A stretch of DNA of 64,000 nucleotides from Microbacterium sp. 70-16 (GTDB lineage Bacteria > Actinomycetota > Actinomycetes > Actinomycetales > Microbacteriaceae). The notes below the pieces were generated by a model. The model worked only from the letters and a program-made list of their open reading frames with translations. It did no database searches and was not told the origin of the DNA. Both the position numbers and the translations under genes were made by a program. Positions 1 through 12,004 of this stretch are shown here, piece after piece. Position 1 is the stretch's first letter. The number at the start of each line of letters is the position of its first letter. The stretch covers positions 285,087 through 349,086 of the forward strand of contig NZ_MKTQ01000014.1 of the NCBI RefSeq assembly GCF_001898315.1, given 5' to 3'.

Positions 1-63
1 ACGGATCATCTCATACGACTCGGTGGCGGGGCCCAGGGTGGCGACGATTTTCGCGCGTCTCAC
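1..63 (-). CDS. pyk: pyruvate kinase, N-terminal 21 residues (partial)
   Basis: Only the first 21 codons lie in the window, starting at a GTG with a GGAG Shine-Dalgarno about 9 nt upstream. The translation begins MRRAKIVATLGPATESYEMI, the conserved start of pyruvate kinase (RR-K-I-V-A-T-L-G-P-A-T). The enzyme turns phosphoenolpyruvate and ADP into pyruvate and ATP at the end of glycolysis. It lies 47 nt downstream of gltD in the same direction. Confidence 0.85.
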   Translation of the reverse strand, partial: MRRAKIVATLGPATESYEMIR

Positions 64-110
64 GTACTGACTCTCCGGTCTGGATCGGTTGTTCGGGGGT
101 TGGCTTCAGC

Positions 111-1580
111 CTACGCGGGCTGCAGGCCGATCGCGACGTCGCGCGGGCCGACCGGCGACGGCAGGTTGGTCTGCCCCATCAGGTACTCATCGACGGCAGC
201 GGCCGCGGCCCGCCCCTCAGCGATCGCCCAGACGATCAGGGACTGCCCACGACCGGCATCCCCGGCCACGAACACGCCGGGAGCCGTCGACTGGTAGTCG
301 TCGGTCCGCTCGACGTTGCCACGGCCCGTGAACACGGTACCGAGTTGCTCCTCGAGAGCGCTACGCTCCGGGCCGGTGAAACCCATCGCGATCAGAACGA
401 GGTCGGCGGGGATCTCGCGTTCGGTGCCGCTGCGGGGCACGCGACGGCCGTCGGCCAGGTACTCGGTCTCGGCCAGGCGCAGGGCACGCACTTCGCCCGC
501 CTCGTTGGCGAGGAACTCAACGGTGGATGCCAGGTAGGCACGCTCGCCGCCTTCTTCGTGCGCCGAGGAGACCTCGAACACGGTCGGCATCATCGGCCAC
601 GGCTGGTGCTCGGGCCGCGCCGACGGCGGCTGCTTGCCGATCGCGAGGTTGGTGACGCTCAGTGCGCCCTGGCGGTGCGCCGTGCCGATGCAGTCGGCTC
701 CGGTGTCGCCACCGCCGATGACGATGACGTGCTTGCCCTCCGCGTGGATCTGGTTGGGCACCTGGTCGCCCGCGACGGCCTTGTTGGACTCGACGAGGTA
801 CTCCATCGCGAAGTGCACGCCGTCGAGGTCGCGCCCGGGGATCGCGATGTCGCGCGGCACGGTCGAACCGGTCGCGACGACGACCGCGTCGTACCGGGCA
901 CGGAGGTCGGCCCATGTGATGTCGACGCCGATCTGCACCCCGGCGCGGAAGCGCGTGCCCTCGTCCTGCATCTGGCGCAGGCGCGACTCGAGGTGCTTCT
1001 TCTCCATCTTGAAGTCGGGGATGCCGTAACGCAGCAGACCGCCGATGCGGTCGTCGCGCTCGAACACGGCGACCGTGTGGCCGGCGCGCGTGAGCTGCTG
1101 AGCGGCGGCCAGGCCCGCGGGGCCCGACCCGACGACGGCGACCGTCTTGCCGGTCAGACGCGCGGGCGGCTCGGCCTCGACCCAGCCGTTGGCGAAGGCG
1201 TCGTCGATCGTCGAGACCTCAATCTGCTTGATCGTCACCGCGGGCTGGTTGATCCCGAGCACGCACGAGCTCTCGCACGGAGCGGGGCAGAGGCGACCGG
1301 TGAACTCCGGGAAGTTGTTGGTCGCGTGCAGACGCTCGATCGCCGCGCGGCCCTCGCCGCGCCACATGAGGTCGTTCCACTCCGGGATCAGGTTGCCCAG
1401 CGGGCATCCCTTGTGGCAGAACGGTACGCCGCAGTCCATGCAGCGACCGGCCTGACGACGGAGGACGGCGGGGTCGCCCGGCTCGTAGACCTCTTTCCAG
1501 TCCATGATGCGCACGGGAACCGGCCGGCGCGCCGGGAGCTCACGCTCGGTGGTCTTCAGGAAGCCCTTCGGGTCAGCCAC
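111..1580 (-). CDS. gltD: glutamate synthase (NADPH), small subunit
   Basis: 489 aa, normal length for GltD. It passes electrons from NADPH through FAD and Fe-S centres to the large subunit, which makes two glutamates from glutamine and 2-oxoglutarate. The N-terminal cysteine clusters for two [4Fe-4S] centres are visible ([13 protein letters not shown] near residues 45-60, CPAPCESSC near 95-105). They are followed by the FAD loop [11 protein letters not shown] (about 150) and the NADPH loop [11 protein letters not shown] (about 290). Its ATG lies inside the end of gltB (8-nt overlap), so the two subunits are probably translationally coupled. Confidence 0.97.
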   Translation of the reverse strand: MADPKGFLKTTERELPARRPVPVRIMDWKEVYEPGDPAVLRRQAGRCMDCGVPFCHKGCPLGNLIPEWNDLMWRGEGRAAIERLHATNNFPEFTGRLCPAPCESSCVLGINQPAVTIKQIEVSTIDDAFANGWVEAEPPARLTGKTVAVVGSGPAGLAAAQQLTRAGHTVAVFERDDRIGGLLRYGIPDFKMEKKHLESRLRQMQDEGTRFRAGVQIGVDITWADLRARYDAVVVATGSTVPRDIAIPGRDLDGVHFAMEYLVESNKAVAGDQVPNQIHAEGKHVIVIGGGDTGADCIGTAHRQGALSVTNLAIGKQPPSARPEHQPWPMMPTVFEVSSAHEEGGERAYLASTVEFLANEAGEVRALRLAETEYLADGRRVPRSGTEREIPADLVLIAMGFTGPERSALEEQLGTVFTGRGNVERTDDYQSTAPGVFVAGDAGRGQSLIVWAIAEGRAAAAAVDEYLMGQTNLPSPVGPRDVAIGLQPA

Positions 1581-4500
1581 CGGTCACCTCCAGGATGCGG
1601 GTCCAGACGACGTCGCCGTCGGGGTCGAGCCCCTCGGCGGCCGCGTCCATACGGGTCTGCAGCACCGCGGCGTAATCGCGCGGCAGGACACGGACGAAGT
1701 TCGCGGCCTCAGCCTCGAAGTCGTCCAGCAGGGCGGCGGCGAGCGTCGACCCCGTCTCGGCGACATGCTGCTCGAGCAGGTCGCGAAGGATCTCGATGTC
1801 GCCCGAGCCGAGCTGGAGCAGCTCGAGCTCTCCACTGGCGATCGCCTCGCGGTTGACGAGCGCGCGATCGAGTTTGTAGACGTAGGCGGAACCGCCGGAC
1901 ATGCCGGCCCCGAGGTTGCGCCCCGTCGCACCGAGGATGACCGCGAGGCCACCCGTCATGTACTCGAGTGCGTGGTCGCCGACGCCTTCGACGACGGCGG
2001 TCGCGCCCGAGTTGCGCACGAGGAACCGCTCGCCCACGACGCCGCGCAGGAACATGCTGCCCTGCGTCGCGCCGTAGCCGATGACGTTGCCGGCGATGAC
2101 GTTCTGCGAGGCATCGAACTCGGCGTCGCGCGGCGGCCGTACGACGATCTGCCCGCCCGACAGGCCCTTGCCGACGTAGTCGTTCGAGTCGCCCTCCAGC
2201 CGCAGGGTGATGCCTGCGGGCAGGAACGCGCCGAACGACTGGCCGGCAGAACCGGTGAGGTTCACCTCGATCGTGCCCGCCGGCAACCCGTGCTCGCCGT
2301 GTGCGAGGGTGACGCGGTTGCCGAGCATCGTGCCGACAGCGCGCTCGGTGTTGCGGATCGGCAGGTCGATCGCGATGTGACCGCCGTGCGCGATGACATC
2401 CTGCGCACGCTCGATCAGACCGACGTCGAAGTGCTCGTCGAGCTCGTGGTCCTGATCGCGCAGGTGGCGACGCGGCACCTCGGGGGCGAACGCGGGACCG
2501 TCCAGGATCGGCGCGAGGTCGAGGCCGCTCGCCTTCCAGTGCTCGATCGCGCCGTTCACGTCGAGCAGGTCGTTGCGGCCGATCGCCTCATCGAGCGAGC
2601 GGAAGCCGAGCTCGGCGAGGTACTCGCGCACCTCCTGGGCGATGAACTGCATGAAGTTGACGACGAACTCCGGCTTTCCGCTGAAGCGGGCACGCAGCAC
2701 GGGGTTCTGCGTCGCGACACCCACGGGGCACGTGTCGAGGTGGCAGACGCGCATCATGATGCAGCCTTCGACCACGAGCGCGGTCGTCGCGAAGCCGAAC
2801 TCCTCGGCGCCCAGCAGGGCGGCGATGACGACGTCACGGCCGGTCTTGAGCTGCCCGTCGGCCTGGACGACGACGCGGTCGCGCATGTCGTTGAGCATGA
2901 GTGTCTGCTGCGTCTCGGCCAGGCCCAGCTCCCACGGCGTGCCGGCGTGCTTGAGCGAGTTCAGCGGGCTCGCGCCGGTGCCGCCGTCGTGACCCGAGAC
3001 GAGGATGACGTCGGCGAGGGCCTTGGCGGTACCCGCCGCGACCGCGCCGATGCCCGACTGGCTCACGAGCTTCACGTGCACGCGCGCGGCGGGGTTGGCC
3101 CGCTTCAGGTCGAAGATCAGCTGCTTGAGGTCTTCGATCGAGTAGATGTCGTGGTGCGGCGGCGGCGAGATGAGTCCGACGCCGGGCGTGCCACCACGCG
3201 TGCGCGCGATCCAGGGATACACCTTGCCCGGGGGCAGCTGACCGCCCTCGCCGGGCTTGGCGCCCTGCGCGAGCTTGATCTGGATGTCGTCGGCGTGCGT
3301 CAGGTACATGCTCGTGACACCGAACCGGCCCGATGCCACCTGCTTGATCGCGCTGCGACGCTGCGGGTCGAGCAGACGCTCGACGTCTTCGCCGCCTTCA
3401 CCCGTGTTCGACTTCGCACCGATCGAGTTCATCGCGATCGCGAGCGTCTCGTGCGCTTCGCGCGAGATCGAGCCGTAGCTCATCGCTCCCGTCGAGAAGC
3501 GTGTGACGATCGACTCGATCGGCTCGACCTCGTCGATCGGCACGGGCGGGCGCTCGCCCGTCTTCAGCCGGAACATGCCGCGCAGCGTCTTCAGCTCGGC
3601 CGCCTGGTCGTCGACGAGCTTGGTGTACTCGCGGAAGATGTCGTACCGACGGTTGCGCGTCGAATGCTGCAGGCGGAACACCGTGTCGGGGTTGAACAGG
3701 TGCGGGGCACCGTCGCGACGCCACTGGTACTCGCCGCCGGTCCACAGGCGCTCGTGCGCCCGCGCGGCCTCGTCCTCGGGGTAGGCGTAGTCGTGCCGCG
3801 CCTGGTTCTCACGGGCGATGTCGACGATGCCGATGCCACCGAGCTTGGTCTCGGTGCCGGTGAAGTACTTCTCGACGAGCTGCTCCGACAGGCCCACGGC
3901 CTCGAACACCTGCGAGCCGGCGTACGACGACACCGTCGAGATGCCCATCTTGGACATGATCTTCAGCACGCCCTTGCCGAGCGCGTAGATGAGGTTGCGC
4001 ACGGCCTTCTCGGGTGAGATGCCCGTGATGAACCCGGCGCGCACGAGGTACTCGACGGTCTCCATCGCGAGGTACGGGTTCACGGCGGATGCCCCATACG
4101 CGATGAGCGTCGCGACATGGTGCACTTCGCGCACGTCACCCGCTTCGACGACGAGCCCGACCTTCATGCGGTTCTCGCGACGGATGAGGTGGTGGTGCAC
4201 GGCCGAGATCATCAGAAGCGACGGGATCGGGACGAGGTCCTTGTTCGAGTCGCGGTCGCTCAGGATGATGAACTCCGCACCCTGCTCGATCGCCTCATCA
4301 ACCTCGGCGCACATCTCGTCGAGGCGCTCTTCGAGGGCGTGCTCGCCGCGGTCGAACCGGTACAGGCCGCGGACGATCGCCGAACGGCGACCGGGCAGCG
4401 CACGGTCGATGTGCTGCAGCTTCGCGAGTTCATCGTTGTCGATGACCGGGAAGTCCAGTCCGATCGTCCGGGTGTGCTCGGGCGTCGACTCCAGCAGGTT

Positions 4501-6159
4501 GCGCTCGGGGCCGAGCGCCAGCGCGAGCGAGGTGACGACCTCTTCGCGGATCGAGTCGAGCGGCGGGTTGGTCACCTGAGCGAACTGCTGCACGAAGTAG
4601 TCGAACAGCAGGCGCGGGCGCTCGCTGAGGACGGCGATCGGGGCATCCGACCCCATCGCGCCGAGCGGCTCGGCGCCGTTCTGGCCCATCGGGGTCAGGA
4701 GGATCCGAACCTCTTCCTCGGTGTAGCCGAACGTGCGCTGACGGCGCGTGATGGACGCGATCGGGTGCACGATGTGCTCACGCTCGGGCAGGTCCTTCAG
4801 GCGCACGCGACCGGAGTCGAGCCATTCCTGCCACGGCTGCAGCGCGGCAAGATCCGCCTTGACCTCTTCGTCCTCGACGATGCGCTGCTGCGCCGTGTCG
4901 ACGACGAACATGCGGCCGGGGCGCAGGCGCCCGCGCCGCTTGATGCGCGACGGCTCGAAGTCGAGCACGCCGGTCTCAGAGCCGATGACGACGATGCCGT
5001 CGGTCGTCTCGGTCCAGCGGCCCGGGCGCAGGCCGTTGCGGTCGAGCGTCGCGCCGACGAGCGTGCCGTCGGTGAAGATGAGCGCCGCCGGGCCGTCCCA
5101 CGGCTCCATCTGCATCGCGTGGTAGTCGTAGAACGCGCGCAGGTCAGCCGAGATGTCCGCCTGCTTCTCGTAGGCCTCGGGCACCATCATCATGATGGCG
5201 TGCGGCAGGCTGCGGCCGGTGAGGGTCAGCAGCTCCAGGACCTCATCGAAGGATGCCGAGTCGCTCGCGCCCTCCGTGCAGATCGGCAGCAGCGGGCGGA
5301 TGTCACCGAGGAGCTCGGACTCGAGCTGCGACTGGCGCGCGCGCATCCAGTTGCGGTTCGCGCCGACCGTGTTGATCTCGCCGTTGTGCGCGAGCATGCG
5401 CAGCGGCTGCGCGAGCGGCCACGACGGGAACGTGTTGGTCGAGTACCGCGAGTGCACGACGGCGAGTTCGCTGACGAACCGCTCGTCCTGCAGGTCGGGG
5501 TAGAACGGCTCGAGCTGCAGTGTCGTGACCATGCCCTTGTAGCCGAGCGTGCGCGAGCTGAGCGAGACGAAGTAGGCGTCGTACTCGTTGCGGGCGCGCT
5601 TGCGCAGGCGGTAGACACGCCGGTCGAGCTCGATGCCGCTCAGCGCAGGCGCGTCGCCGACGGCGGGGCGCGAGACGAACAGCTGCTCGAACGCCGGGCG
5701 TGCGGCATGCGCGAGCTTGCCGAGGTGCTCCTCTTCGGTGGGCACGTCGCGCCAGCCGAGCACCGTGAGGCCCTCGGCGGCAGCGAGCTGCTCGACGCCT
5801 GCCTTGACGGACTTGCGTGCCTCTTCGTCGAGGGGCAGGAAGGCCAGGCCCGCGGCGTACTCCCCCACCGGCGGCAGGTCGAAGTCGACGACGGCGCGCA
5901 GGAAGGCATCCGGCATCTGCGTCAGGATGCCCGCGCCGTCGCCGGTACCCGCGTCGGAGCCGATCGCGCCGCGGTGCTCGAGGTTGCGCAGCGCCGTCAG
6001 CGCGAGGTCGACGATGTCGTGCCCCGGCTCACCGCGCAGCGTCGCGACCATCGCGAGGCCGCAGGCGTCCTTCTCGAACGCGGGGTTGTACATCCCCTGC
6101 TTTCCGGGGAAACCGGAGGGGTGTCGCGTGGTCTCTTCTCGACGGGGGCTCGAAGCCAT
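1573..6159 (-). CDS. gltB: glutamate synthase (NADPH), large subunit
   Basis: 1528 aa from the chosen ATG, which has AGGACGG 5 nt upstream. Longer in-frame starts reach back to 6324 but run into lgt and carry non-conserved sequence. The glutaminase domain should mature at Cys33 (motif [11 protein letters not shown]), which becomes the N-terminal nucleophile, so residues 1-32 are a propeptide. The central FMN/synthase domain carries the [3Fe-4S] ligands in [15 protein letters not shown] (about residues 1131-1145). The C-terminal Gly-rich beta-helix lies at about 1260-1500. Ammonia made in the glutaminase domain is channelled to 2-oxoglutarate. It is followed directly by gltD. Confidence 0.96.
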   Translation of the reverse strand: MASSPRREETTRHPSGFPGKQGMYNPAFEKDACGLAMVATLRGEPGHDIVDLALTALRNLEHRGAIGSDAGTGDGAGILTQMPDAFLRAVVDFDLPPVGEYAAGLAFLPLDEEARKSVKAGVEQLAAAEGLTVLGWRDVPTEEEHLGKLAHAARPAFEQLFVSRPAVGDAPALSGIELDRRVYRLRKRARNEYDAYFVSLSSRTLGYKGMVTTLQLEPFYPDLQDERFVSELAVVHSRYSTNTFPSWPLAQPLRMLAHNGEINTVGANRNWMRARQSQLESELLGDIRPLLPICTEGASDSASFDEVLELLTLTGRSLPHAIMMMVPEAYEKQADISADLRAFYDYHAMQMEPWDGPAALIFTDGTLVGATLDRNGLRPGRWTETTDGIVVIGSETGVLDFEPSRIKRRGRLRPGRMFVVDTAQQRIVEDEEVKADLAALQPWQEWLDSGRVRLKDLPEREHIVHPIASITRRQRTFGYTEEEVRILLTPMGQNGAEPLGAMGSDAPIAVLSERPRLLFDYFVQQFAQVTNPPLDSIREEVVTSLALALGPERNLLESTPEHTRTIGLDFPVIDNDELAKLQHIDRALPGRRSAIVRGLYRFDRGEHALEERLDEMCAEVDEAIEQGAEFIILSDRDSNKDLVPIPSLLMISAVHHHLIRRENRMKVGLVVEAGDVREVHHVATLIAYGASAVNPYLAMETVEYLVRAGFITGISPEKAVRNLIYALGKGVLKIMSKMGISTVSSYAGSQVFEAVGLSEQLVEKYFTGTETKLGGIGIVDIARENQARHDYAYPEDEAARAHERLWTGGEYQWRRDGAPHLFNPDTVFRLQHSTRNRRYDIFREYTKLVDDQAAELKTLRGMFRLKTGERPPVPIDEVEPIESIVTRFSTGAMSYGSISREAHETLAIAMNSIGAKSNTGEGGEDVERLLDPQRRSAIKQVASGRFGVTSMYLTHADDIQIKLAQGAKPGEGGQLPPGKVYPWIARTRGGTPGVGLISPPPHHDIYSIEDLKQLIFDLKRANPAARVHVKLVSQSGIGAVAAGTAKALADVILVSGHDGGTGASPLNSLKHAGTPWELGLAETQQTLMLNDMRDRVVVQADGQLKTGRDVVIAALLGAEEFGFATTALVVEGCIMMRVCHLDTCPVGVATQNPVLRARFSGKPEFVVNFMQFIAQEVREYLAELGFRSLDEAIGRNDLLDVNGAIEHWKASGLDLAPILDGPAFAPEVPRRHLRDQDHELDEHFDVGLIERAQDVIAHGGHIAIDLPIRNTERAVGTMLGNRVTLAHGEHGLPAGTIEVNLTGSAGQSFGAFLPAGITLRLEGDSNDYVGKGLSGGQIVVRPPRDAEFDASQNVIAGNVIGYGATQGSMFLRGVVGERFLVRNSGATAVVEGVGDHALEYMTGGLAVILGATGRNLGAGMSGGSAYVYKLDRALVNREAIASGELELLQLGSGDIEILRDLLEQHVAETGSTLAAALLDDFEAEAANFVRVLPRDYAAVLQTRMDAAAEGLDPDGDVVWTRILEVTGG

Positions 6160-6223
6160 ACCTACCGTCCTCATGGTCATGCTCAAACGGGGACGACGTC
6201 GGCCCTTGCGTGTAGCTGTGGTG

Positions 6224-7207
6224 TTAGTTCGAGGCGACTGTGCTTGTGGCGGTGTCCGTGATGGTGTCGCGCGTCGGGGGTGCGCTGACGTCGACGAACT
6301 CATCGGTGTTCTGCGATTGTACATTCTTGCCGCCGGTCCACTCGCGACCCCGCTGATACGGCGAGGGCTCGAAGCCGGGATGACGGCGCTTCTGCACGAA
6401 GAAGATGACGAGACCGATGACGACGCCGAAGATCGCCGCCCACACGTTGGTCCGCAGGCCCAGGATCACTTCGCTGGGGTCGATGCGGATGTTCTCCCAG
6501 ACGATGCGGCCCGCGCTGTACCAGACGAGGTACAGGGCGAACAGGCGCCCCCACTGCAGCGTGAAGCGCTTGCCCGCCCACAGCAGGAAGATGACGCCCA
6601 GCGTGTTCCAGATCACTTCGTACAGGAATGTGGGGTGGAAGAGGGTCCCTTCGGGAAGGCCCGCGGGCCACGCGGCGTTCGGGTAGTCGATCTGCAGGCC
6701 CCACGGCAGGTCGGTGGGCTGACCGTACAGCTCCTGGTTGAACCAGTTGCCGAACCGGCCGAGAGCCTGCGCGAGCAGCAGGCCGGGGGCCAGGGCATCC
6801 GCGAACGTCCAGAACCGGATGCCGGTCCACTTGCAGCCGAGCCAGGCACCGATCGCGCCGCCGATGAGGGCGCCGAAGATCGCGATGCCGCCGTCCCAGA
6901 TGTTCCAGATGGCGTCCTTGACGAACGGGTTCCACCACTCGCGACCCTGGTCGAAGTAGTACGCCCAGTGCGTGAACACGTGGAACAGACGCGCGCCGAT
7001 GAGGGCCAGCGGCACGGCGAGCAGCACGATGTCGATCACGACCCACGGCTCGGCGCCGCGCTTGGTGAGGCGGCGGTTGGTCATGAGCGCCGCCACGACG
7101 ATGCCCGCGAGGATGCACAGGGCATAGAAGTGGATCGTCAGCGGGCCGATCTGGAAAGAGCTGATCGACGGGCTGGGGATGCTGGCGACGACAGAGGAGG
7201 AAAGCAC
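6224..7207 (-). CDS. lgt: prolipoprotein diacylglyceryl transferase
   Basis: 327 aa polytopic membrane enzyme that transfers diacylglycerol from phosphatidylglycerol to the lipobox cysteine of prolipoproteins. The Lgt signature [13 protein letters not shown] (about residues 142-154) is intact, and seven or so hydrophobic segments can be picked out. The C-terminal ~50 residues are polar and variable. The start is a GTG 7 nt after a TAGACT box, so the mRNA is probably leaderless (see 7215-7220). It follows trpA in the same direction, the usual actinobacterial arrangement, but has its own promoter. Confidence 0.96.
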   Translation of the reverse strand: MLSSSVVASIPSPSISSFQIGPLTIHFYALCILAGIVVAALMTNRRLTKRGAEPWVVIDIVLLAVPLALIGARLFHVFTHWAYYFDQGREWWNPFVKDAIWNIWDGGIAIFGALIGGAIGAWLGCKWTGIRFWTFADALAPGLLLAQALGRFGNWFNQELYGQPTDLPWGLQIDYPNAAWPAGLPEGTLFHPTFLYEVIWNTLGVIFLLWAGKRFTLQWGRLFALYLVWYSAGRIVWENIRIDPSEVILGLRTNVWAAIFGVVIGLVIFFVQKRRHPGFEPSPYQRGREWTGGKNVQSQNTDEFVDVSAPPTRDTITDTATSTVASN

Positions 7208-7214
7208 GAGGGGA

Positions 7215-7220
7215 AGTCTA
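7215..7220 (-). promoter_or_regulatory. -10 box of a leaderless lgt promoter
   Basis: TAGACT on the minus strand, 7 nt before the GTG of lgt. No Shine-Dalgarno lies between them. The spacing puts the transcription start on the start codon. No clear -35 hexamer was seen. Confidence 0.5.
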
Positions 7221-7260
7221 CTTCGCCGTCACGCTCTGCCCGTGCCGCATCGCGCACGCG

Positions 7261-8046
7261 TCAGCGCGCGGTGCCGGATGCCAGCGACCGCGCCGTCTCG
7301 GCGAGGCCCGCGACACCGCCGTCGCGCAGCGCGCGCACGAGGGCCGTCCCGACGATCGCGCCGTCGGCGTAGTCGACGACGCCCGCGATCTGCTCGGGCG
7401 TCGAGATGCCGATGCCGACACAGGCGCGCTCGACGCCGTGGTCGCGCAGCCGCGCGACGAGCGTGCGGGCGGCGGCATCCAACTCAGCGCGCTCGCCCGT
7501 GATGCCCATCGTCGAGACGGTGTACACGAAGCCGGTCGAGTTGTCGGCGATCAGCTGCAGGCGCTCGTCGGTCGAGGTCGGTGCGACCAGGAAGATCCGG
7601 TCAAGGTCCGTGCGCTCGGAGGCCGCGATCCACTCGCCGGCGGCATCGGGCGTGATGTCGGGGGTGATCAGGCCCGCTCCCCCGGCGGCCAGCAGGTCGT
7701 CGGCGAACCGGTCGACGCCGTACTGCAGGACGGGGTTCCAGTACGTCATCACGAGGATCGGCACATCGACGCGGGCGGCGATCTCGCGCACGGCCGTAAA
7801 CGTGTCGCGCAGGCGGAATCCGGCCGCCAGGGCGGCATTGGTCGCCTCTTGGATGACCGTGCCGTCCATCACGGGGTCGGAGTAGGGCGGACCGAGCTCG
7901 AGGATGTCGGCGCCGGCCTCTGCCAGTGCCACGGCGGCATCGATGCTGGTCTGCAGATCGGGGTAGCCGATCGGCAGATAGCCGATGAAGGCGCCGCGCC
8001 CGGCCGCCTTCGCGGCATCGATCGCGGCGGCGACGCGGGAGGTCAT
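7261..8046 (-). CDS. trpA: tryptophan synthase alpha chain
   Basis: 261 aa. It cleaves indole-3-glycerol phosphate to indole and glyceraldehyde 3-phosphate, passing indole to TrpB. The catalytic Glu and Asp are present in the motif [14 protein letters not shown] (about residues 47-60). The ATG at 8046 overlaps the trpB stop by 4 nt (ATGA), which fixes the start and indicates coupling. Last gene of the trp cluster. Confidence 0.96.
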   Translation of the reverse strand: MTSRVAAAIDAAKAAGRGAFIGYLPIGYPDLQTSIDAAVALAEAGADILELGPPYSDPVMDGTVIQEATNAALAAGFRLRDTFTAVREIAARVDVPILVMTYWNPVLQYGVDRFADDLLAAGGAGLITPDITPDAAGEWIAASERTDLDRIFLVAPTSTDERLQLIADNSTGFVYTVSTMGITGERAELDAAARTLVARLRDHGVERACVGIGISTPEQIAGVVDYADGAIVGTALVRALRDGGVAGLAETARSLASGTAR

Positions 8047-9251
8047 GCCGTGGCTCCTTCGTCGTACAGGCCGAACCAGCGCGCGGCGGTGTCCATGTCC
8101 TTGTCGCCGCGGCCGGAGAGGCTCACCGCGATGACGGCGTCGGGGCCCAGCTCGCGGCCGAGGCGCAGCGCACCCGCGAGGGCGTGGGCGGACTCGATGG
8201 CGGGGATGATGCCCTCGGTGCGACTCAGCAGCCGCAGGGCATCCATCGCCTCGGTGTCGGTCGCGGGGATGTACTGCGCGCGACCGATGTCGGCGAGCCA
8301 CGCGTGCTCGGGGCCGACGCCCGGGTAGTCGAGCCCGGCCGAGATCGAGTGCGACTCGATCGTCTGGCCGTCCTCGTCCTGCAGCACGTACGTCTTGGCG
8401 CCGTGCAGGACGCCGGGGCGACCGCGCTCGATCGAGGCGGCGTGCTTCTCGGTGTCGACACCGTCGCCGGCTGCCTCGACGCCGTAGAGCTTCACGCCCT
8501 CGTCGTCGAGGAACGCGTCGAACATGCCGATCGCGTTCGATCCGCCGCCGACACAGGCCACGACGGCGTCGGGCAGGCTCCCGGTCTCGTCGAGGAGCTG
8601 CTGGCGTGCCTCCTCAGAGATGATCTTCTGGAAGTCGCGCACCATCGCGGGGAACGGGTGGGGCCCTGCCGCGGTGCCGAAGATGTAGTTGGTCGTCTCG
8701 ACCGAGGCCACCCAGTCGCGGTACGCGTCGTTGATGGCATCCTTCAACGTGCGGGACCCGGTCGTCACTGGCACGACCTCAGCGCCCAGCAGCCGCATGC
8801 GTGCGACGTTGAGCGCCTGGCGCTGCGTGTCGACCTCGCCCATGTAGACGGTGCAGTCGAAGCCGAACAGGGCCGCCGCGGTCGCCGTGGCGACACCGTG
8901 CTGGCCGGCGCCGGTCTCGGCGATCACGCGCGTCTTGCCGAGGCGCTTGGTGAGCAGCGCCTGACCGATGACGTTGTTGATCTTGTGCGAGCCGGTGTGG
9001 TTGAGGTCTTCGCGCTTGAGGAAGATGCGTGCTCCCCCGGCGTGCTCGGCGAATCGCGGCACCTCGGTGAGGGCGGAGGGGCGACCCGCGTACGAGTGCA
9101 GGAGCGAGGTGAACTCCGCCTGGAAGGCGGGGTCGATCTTCGAGGCCTCGTAGACCGCCGTCAGCTCATCGATCGCCGAGATGAGCGCTTCGGGCATGAA
9201 GCGCCCACCGAACTCGCCGAAGAAGGGACCGGGCTGTTCGCGCAGGCTCAT
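8043..9251 (-). CDS. trpB: tryptophan synthase beta chain
   Basis: 402 aa PLP enzyme that joins indole and serine to give tryptophan. The PLP lysine is in HTGSHKINN (about residues 84-92), and [10 protein letters not shown] and the phosphate-binding GGGSNAIG motif follow. Its start overlaps the trpC stop by 4 nt and its stop overlaps trpA by 4 nt, so three trp genes are translated as one coupled block. Confidence 0.97.
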   Translation of the reverse strand: MSLREQPGPFFGEFGGRFMPEALISAIDELTAVYEASKIDPAFQAEFTSLLHSYAGRPSALTEVPRFAEHAGGARIFLKREDLNHTGSHKINNVIGQALLTKRLGKTRVIAETGAGQHGVATATAAALFGFDCTVYMGEVDTQRQALNVARMRLLGAEVVPVTTGSRTLKDAINDAYRDWVASVETTNYIFGTAAGPHPFPAMVRDFQKIISEEARQQLLDETGSLPDAVVACVGGGSNAIGMFDAFLDDEGVKLYGVEAAGDGVDTEKHAASIERGRPGVLHGAKTYVLQDEDGQTIESHSISAGLDYPGVGPEHAWLADIGRAQYIPATDTEAMDALRLLSRTEGIIPAIESAHALAGALRLGRELGPDAVIAVSLSGRGDKDMDTAARWFGLYDEGATA

Positions 9252-10024
9252 GCTCCCGCCTCCAGGAATGCGTGCAGAGTGGATACGGGGTCGTTCGTGA
9301 CGAGCGCTTCGCCGATCAGTACGACGTCGGCGCCGGCCGAGCGGTAGTGCGCCACGTCGGCAGGCGCGAGAACGGCCGACTCGGCGATCTTGACGGCATC
9401 CGCCGGGAAGTGCTCGGCGAGCGAGCCGAACAGGTCGCGGTCGAGCTGGAAGTCGACCAGGTTGCGCGCGTTCACGCCGATCAGGCGCGCGCCGATGTCG
9501 GCGGCGCGCTCGAGCTCTTCGCGCGAGTGGGTCTCAACCAGCGGCGTCATGCCGAGCTGCCGGACGAGGTCGTGCAGCTGCGCGAGCAACGGCTGCTCAA
9601 GGGCGGCGACGATCAGCAGGACGATGTCGGCGCCGGATGCCCGGGCCTCGAGCACCTGGTAGGGGGTCGCGATGAAGTCCTTGCGCAGCACGGGCAGCGA
9701 GACGCGCGCCTTGACGGCTTCGAGATCGGCGAGGCTGCCCTTGAACCGGCGGCCTTCGGTCAGGACGGAGATCGCCGAGGCGCCGCCCTCTTCGTAGCGG
9801 GCCGCCTGCAGCGCAGGATCGGGGATCGCGGCGAGATCGCCACGCGACGGGCTCGCGCGCTTGACCTCCGCGATGATCTTGACGCGGTCGGCGGGAGCGA
9901 GGGCGGCGAGGGCGTCGAGTGCCGGGGCCTGCGCGAGCGCGGCGCGCTCGAGCGCGGCGAGCGGCCGCTCGGCCGCGCGTGCCTCGGCATCCTCCACCGC
10001 GCCGGCGGTGAGGCCTGCCAACAT
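9248..10024 (-). CDS. trpC: indole-3-glycerol phosphate synthase
   Basis: 258 aa, a stand-alone TrpC (not fused to TrpF). It closes the indole ring from carboxyphenylaminodeoxyribulose phosphate. The motifs [13 protein letters not shown] (about residues 50-62) and LRKDFI (about 115) carry catalytic lysines. The ATG begins 1 nt after the stop of the small HGxxPAAW gene upstream. Confidence 0.96.
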   Translation of the reverse strand: MLAGLTAGAVEDAEARAAERPLAALERAALAQAPALDALAALAPADRVKIIAEVKRASPSRGDLAAIPDPALQAARYEEGGASAISVLTEGRRFKGSLADLEAVKARVSLPVLRKDFIATPYQVLEARASGADIVLLIVAALEQPLLAQLHDLVRQLGMTPLVETHSREELERAADIGARLIGVNARNLVDFQLDRDLFGSLAEHFPADAVKIAESAVLAPADVAHYRSAGADVVLIGEALVTNDPVSTLHAFLEAGA

Positions 10025-10025
10025 G

Positions 10026-10256
10026 TCAGTGCTGCTTCGACGCGTACTTGGTGCCGTTGACGCCGTAGCCGACCTTCGCCATCACCCAGCCGACGATCGC
10101 GCCGACGATGAGCAGGCCCACCGATGCGAACACGAGCACGGGCAGGTCGAGGACGTAGAAGACAGTGCCCAGCGTGACCGCGAGGAGCATGATCACCACG
10201 GCGGTCCACGCAGCCGGCGAGTGTCCGTGGCCGGGGTCGTCGATGGGGTTGCTCAT
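10026..10256 (-). CDS. HGxxPAAW-motif small membrane protein of the trp operon
   Basis: 76 aa. It begins MSNPIDDPGHGHSPAAWTAV, containing the HG-x2-PAAW signature that names a conserved actinobacterial family. Two hydrophobic helices follow (about residues 18-37 and 40-60), with a basic tail. An AGGAGAACC Shine-Dalgarno precedes the ATG. It lies between the Trp-operon membrane protein and trpC, its usual place. No biochemical role is known to me; co-location suggests a membrane function linked to tryptophan synthesis or transport (inference). Confidence 0.85.
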   Translation of the reverse strand: MSNPIDDPGHGHSPAAWTAVVIMLLAVTLGTVFYVLDLPVLVFASVGLLIVGAIVGWVMAKVGYGVNGTKYASKQH

Positions 10257-10293
10257 GGTTCTCCTTCACGAGGCGCGGGTGTTCCCGGCCAGT

Positions 10294-10890
10294 CTAGCGG
10301 TCGGTCGGATCCTGACCGTGCGACAGATCGTCCCACGAGTCGATCGCGTCGTACGGGCGCGACCCCGAAGGGGCGTCAGTCACGGCGGCATCGCGGCGGT
10401 AGCGGCGACCGCCGGCGCGCCAGCGGTGCGCCGTGAGCACCGTCAGCAGGCCACCGACGAGCACCAGGACGCCCGCTGCCGCAGCGGCGAACGGCCACGC
10501 CGTGACGGCAAGCGAGGCCACCAGATCAGCGATCGCGGACGCGCCGGACAGGCCCGTCGCCTCCGTGACGGCCGCGGCGACGGCATCCAGCGGCTGCTCG
10601 ATGCCGATCCGACCCGAGCCGATCAGCAGTCCGACGCCGATCGCCGCGGCGATCACCCCGAAGACATAGCGCAGAACGCGCCCGACGATCGACAGCGCGA
10701 GCCCGAGCGCGAGCGCTGCCAGGCTCAGCGGCGCGAGCAACGGGAACGCCGCGGCGCCCGGCACCGGCAGCGAGGTCGTCGCGCCGACGCGCAGCGTGAC
10801 CTCCAGCCACGTCTGCGTCGACGCGATGATCGCGATCGTGCCGCCGAGGATGATCGCGACGACCGAGATGGTCCGCGCCCGTGCGATCAC
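10294..10890 (-). CDS. Trp biosynthesis-associated membrane protein (TIGR02234-like)
   Basis: 198 aa with four predicted transmembrane helices (about residues 6-26, 50-70, 77-97 and 132-156) and a polar C-terminal tail. The motif TQTWLEV after the first helix matches the SQPWW-type motif of the conserved actinobacterial Trp-operon membrane protein. The GTG start at 10890 overlaps the hisI stop by 4 nt (GTGA). In related genomes I expect trpE between hisI and this gene; here there is none. Function unknown. Confidence 0.85.
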   Translation of the reverse strand: MIARARTISVVAIILGGTIAIIASTQTWLEVTLRVGATTSLPVPGAAAFPLLAPLSLAALALGLALSIVGRVLRYVFGVIAAAIGVGLLIGSGRIGIEQPLDAVAAAVTEATGLSGASAIADLVASLAVTAWPFAAAAAGVLVLVGGLLTVLTAHRWRAGGRRYRRDAAVTDAPSGSRPYDAIDSWDDLSHGQDPTDR

Positions 10891-11243
10891 GCGGATCCCT
10901 CGACCGGGGCCAGGTCGTCCGCGTCGAAGCACGTGCGGTCGCCGGTGTGGCAGGCGGCGCCGATCTGCTCGACCTCGATCAGCAGGGCATCGCCGTCGCA
11001 GTCCAGACGTGCACCCTTGACGTATTGGGCGTGGCCCGACGTGTCGCCCTTGCGCCAGTACTCCTGGCGCGAGCGTGACCAGAAGGTGACGCGTCCTTCG
11101 GTGAGGGTGCGGCGCAGCGCCTCGGCATCCATCCAGCCGAGCATCAGCACTTCGCCCGTGTCGTGCTGCTGGATGATCGCCGGGGCCAGACCGTCGGCGT
11201 TGAACGCGACGCGCGCGATGCGGTCGGCGACGGACTCGCTCAT
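10887..11243 (-). CDS. hisI: phosphoribosyl-AMP cyclohydrolase
   Basis: 118 aa, monofunctional. It opens the purine ring of PR-AMP in histidine synthesis. Metal-binding motifs are DCDGDALLI and CHTGDRTCF (about residues 80-108). It overlaps hisF by 4 nt upstream and the Trp-operon membrane protein by 4 nt downstream, joining the his and trp groups in one coupled string. Confidence 0.96.
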   Translation of the reverse strand: MSESVADRIARVAFNADGLAPAIIQQHDTGEVLMLGWMDAEALRRTLTEGRVTFWSRSRQEYWRKGDTSGHAQYVKGARLDCDGDALLIEVEQIGAACHTGDRTCFDADDLAPVEGSA

Positions 11244-12004
11244 GCTCGCACCTCGATGCCGTCCGCGACAAGGGCATCCTTCACGTCGCCGATCGTCAGC
11301 TGGCCGGAGTGGAAGACGGATGCCGCGAGCACGGCATCGGCACCCGCGTGGATCGCCGGCGCGAAGTCGGCCGCGGAACCCGCACCGCCCGAGGCGATCA
11401 CCGGCACCGACGAGAGCTCGCGCATGAGGCCGACGAGTTCGAGGTCGAAGCCGTCCTTCGTGCCGTCGGCGTCGATCGAGTTGACCAGCAGTTCGCCCGC
11501 GCCGCGGTCGATCGCCTCGCGCGCCCAGTCGAGCGCGTCGAGCGTGGTCTCCGTGCGCCCGCCGTGCGTGGTGACGACGAACCCCGACTTCGTGCCGGCG
11601 GCACGCTTGATGTCGAGCGAGAGCACGAGCACCTGTGCGCCGAACCGGTCGGCGATCTCGCCGATCAGCTCGGGGCGTGCGATGGCGGCGGAGTTGACGC
11701 CCACCTTGTCGGCGCCGACGCCGAGCAGGCGTGCGACATCGTCGGCACTGCGGACTCCCCCGCCGACTGTCAGCGGGATGAAGACCTCTTCCGCCGTGCG
11801 GCGCACGACGTCGTACGTCGTGGAGCGGTCGTCGACCGTCGCGGTGACATCGAGGAAGGTCAGCTCATCGGCGCCCTGCGCGAAGTACAGCGCGGCAAGC
11901 GCGACAGGGTCGCCCATGTCGCGCAGGTTCTCGAAGTTGACGCCCTTGACGACCCGGCCCGCCGCGACGTCGAGGCACGGGATCACCCGACAGACGAGCG
12001 ACAT
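11240..12004 (-). CDS. hisF: imidazole glycerol phosphate synthase, cyclase subunit
   Basis: 254 aa TIM barrel. It joins ammonia (from HisH, not in the window) to PRFAR to give imidazole glycerol phosphate and AICAR. Catalytic aspartates are in [15 protein letters not shown] (Asp11) and LSLDIKR (about 130). Phosphate loops GGGVRS and SGGAGS are present. The ATG shares one base with the hisG stop (TGATG). Confidence 0.96.
   Translation of the reverse strand: MSLVCRVIPCLDVAAGRVVKGVNFENLRDMGDPVALAALYFAQGADELTFLDVTATVDDRSTTYDVVRRTAEEVFIPLTVGGGVRSADDVARLLGVGADKVGVNSAAIARPELIGEIADRFGAQVLVLSLDIKRAAGTKSGFVVTTHGGRTETTLDALDWAREAIDRGAGELLVNSIDADGTKDGFDLELVGLMRELSSVPVIASGGAGSAADFAPAIHAGADAVLAASVFHSGQLTIGDVKDALVADGIEVRA

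Noticed and set aside
1504..4017. An 837-codon open frame on the plus strand opposite gltB
   Set aside because: Mirror of the gltB/gltD reading frames, rich in Arg/Asp/Leu and without domains; typical antisense frame in GC-rich DNA.
10257..10293. trp attenuator or leader peptide
   Set aside because: The gap is 37 nt and shows no Trp-codon run; the trp genes lie inside a longer coupled string.
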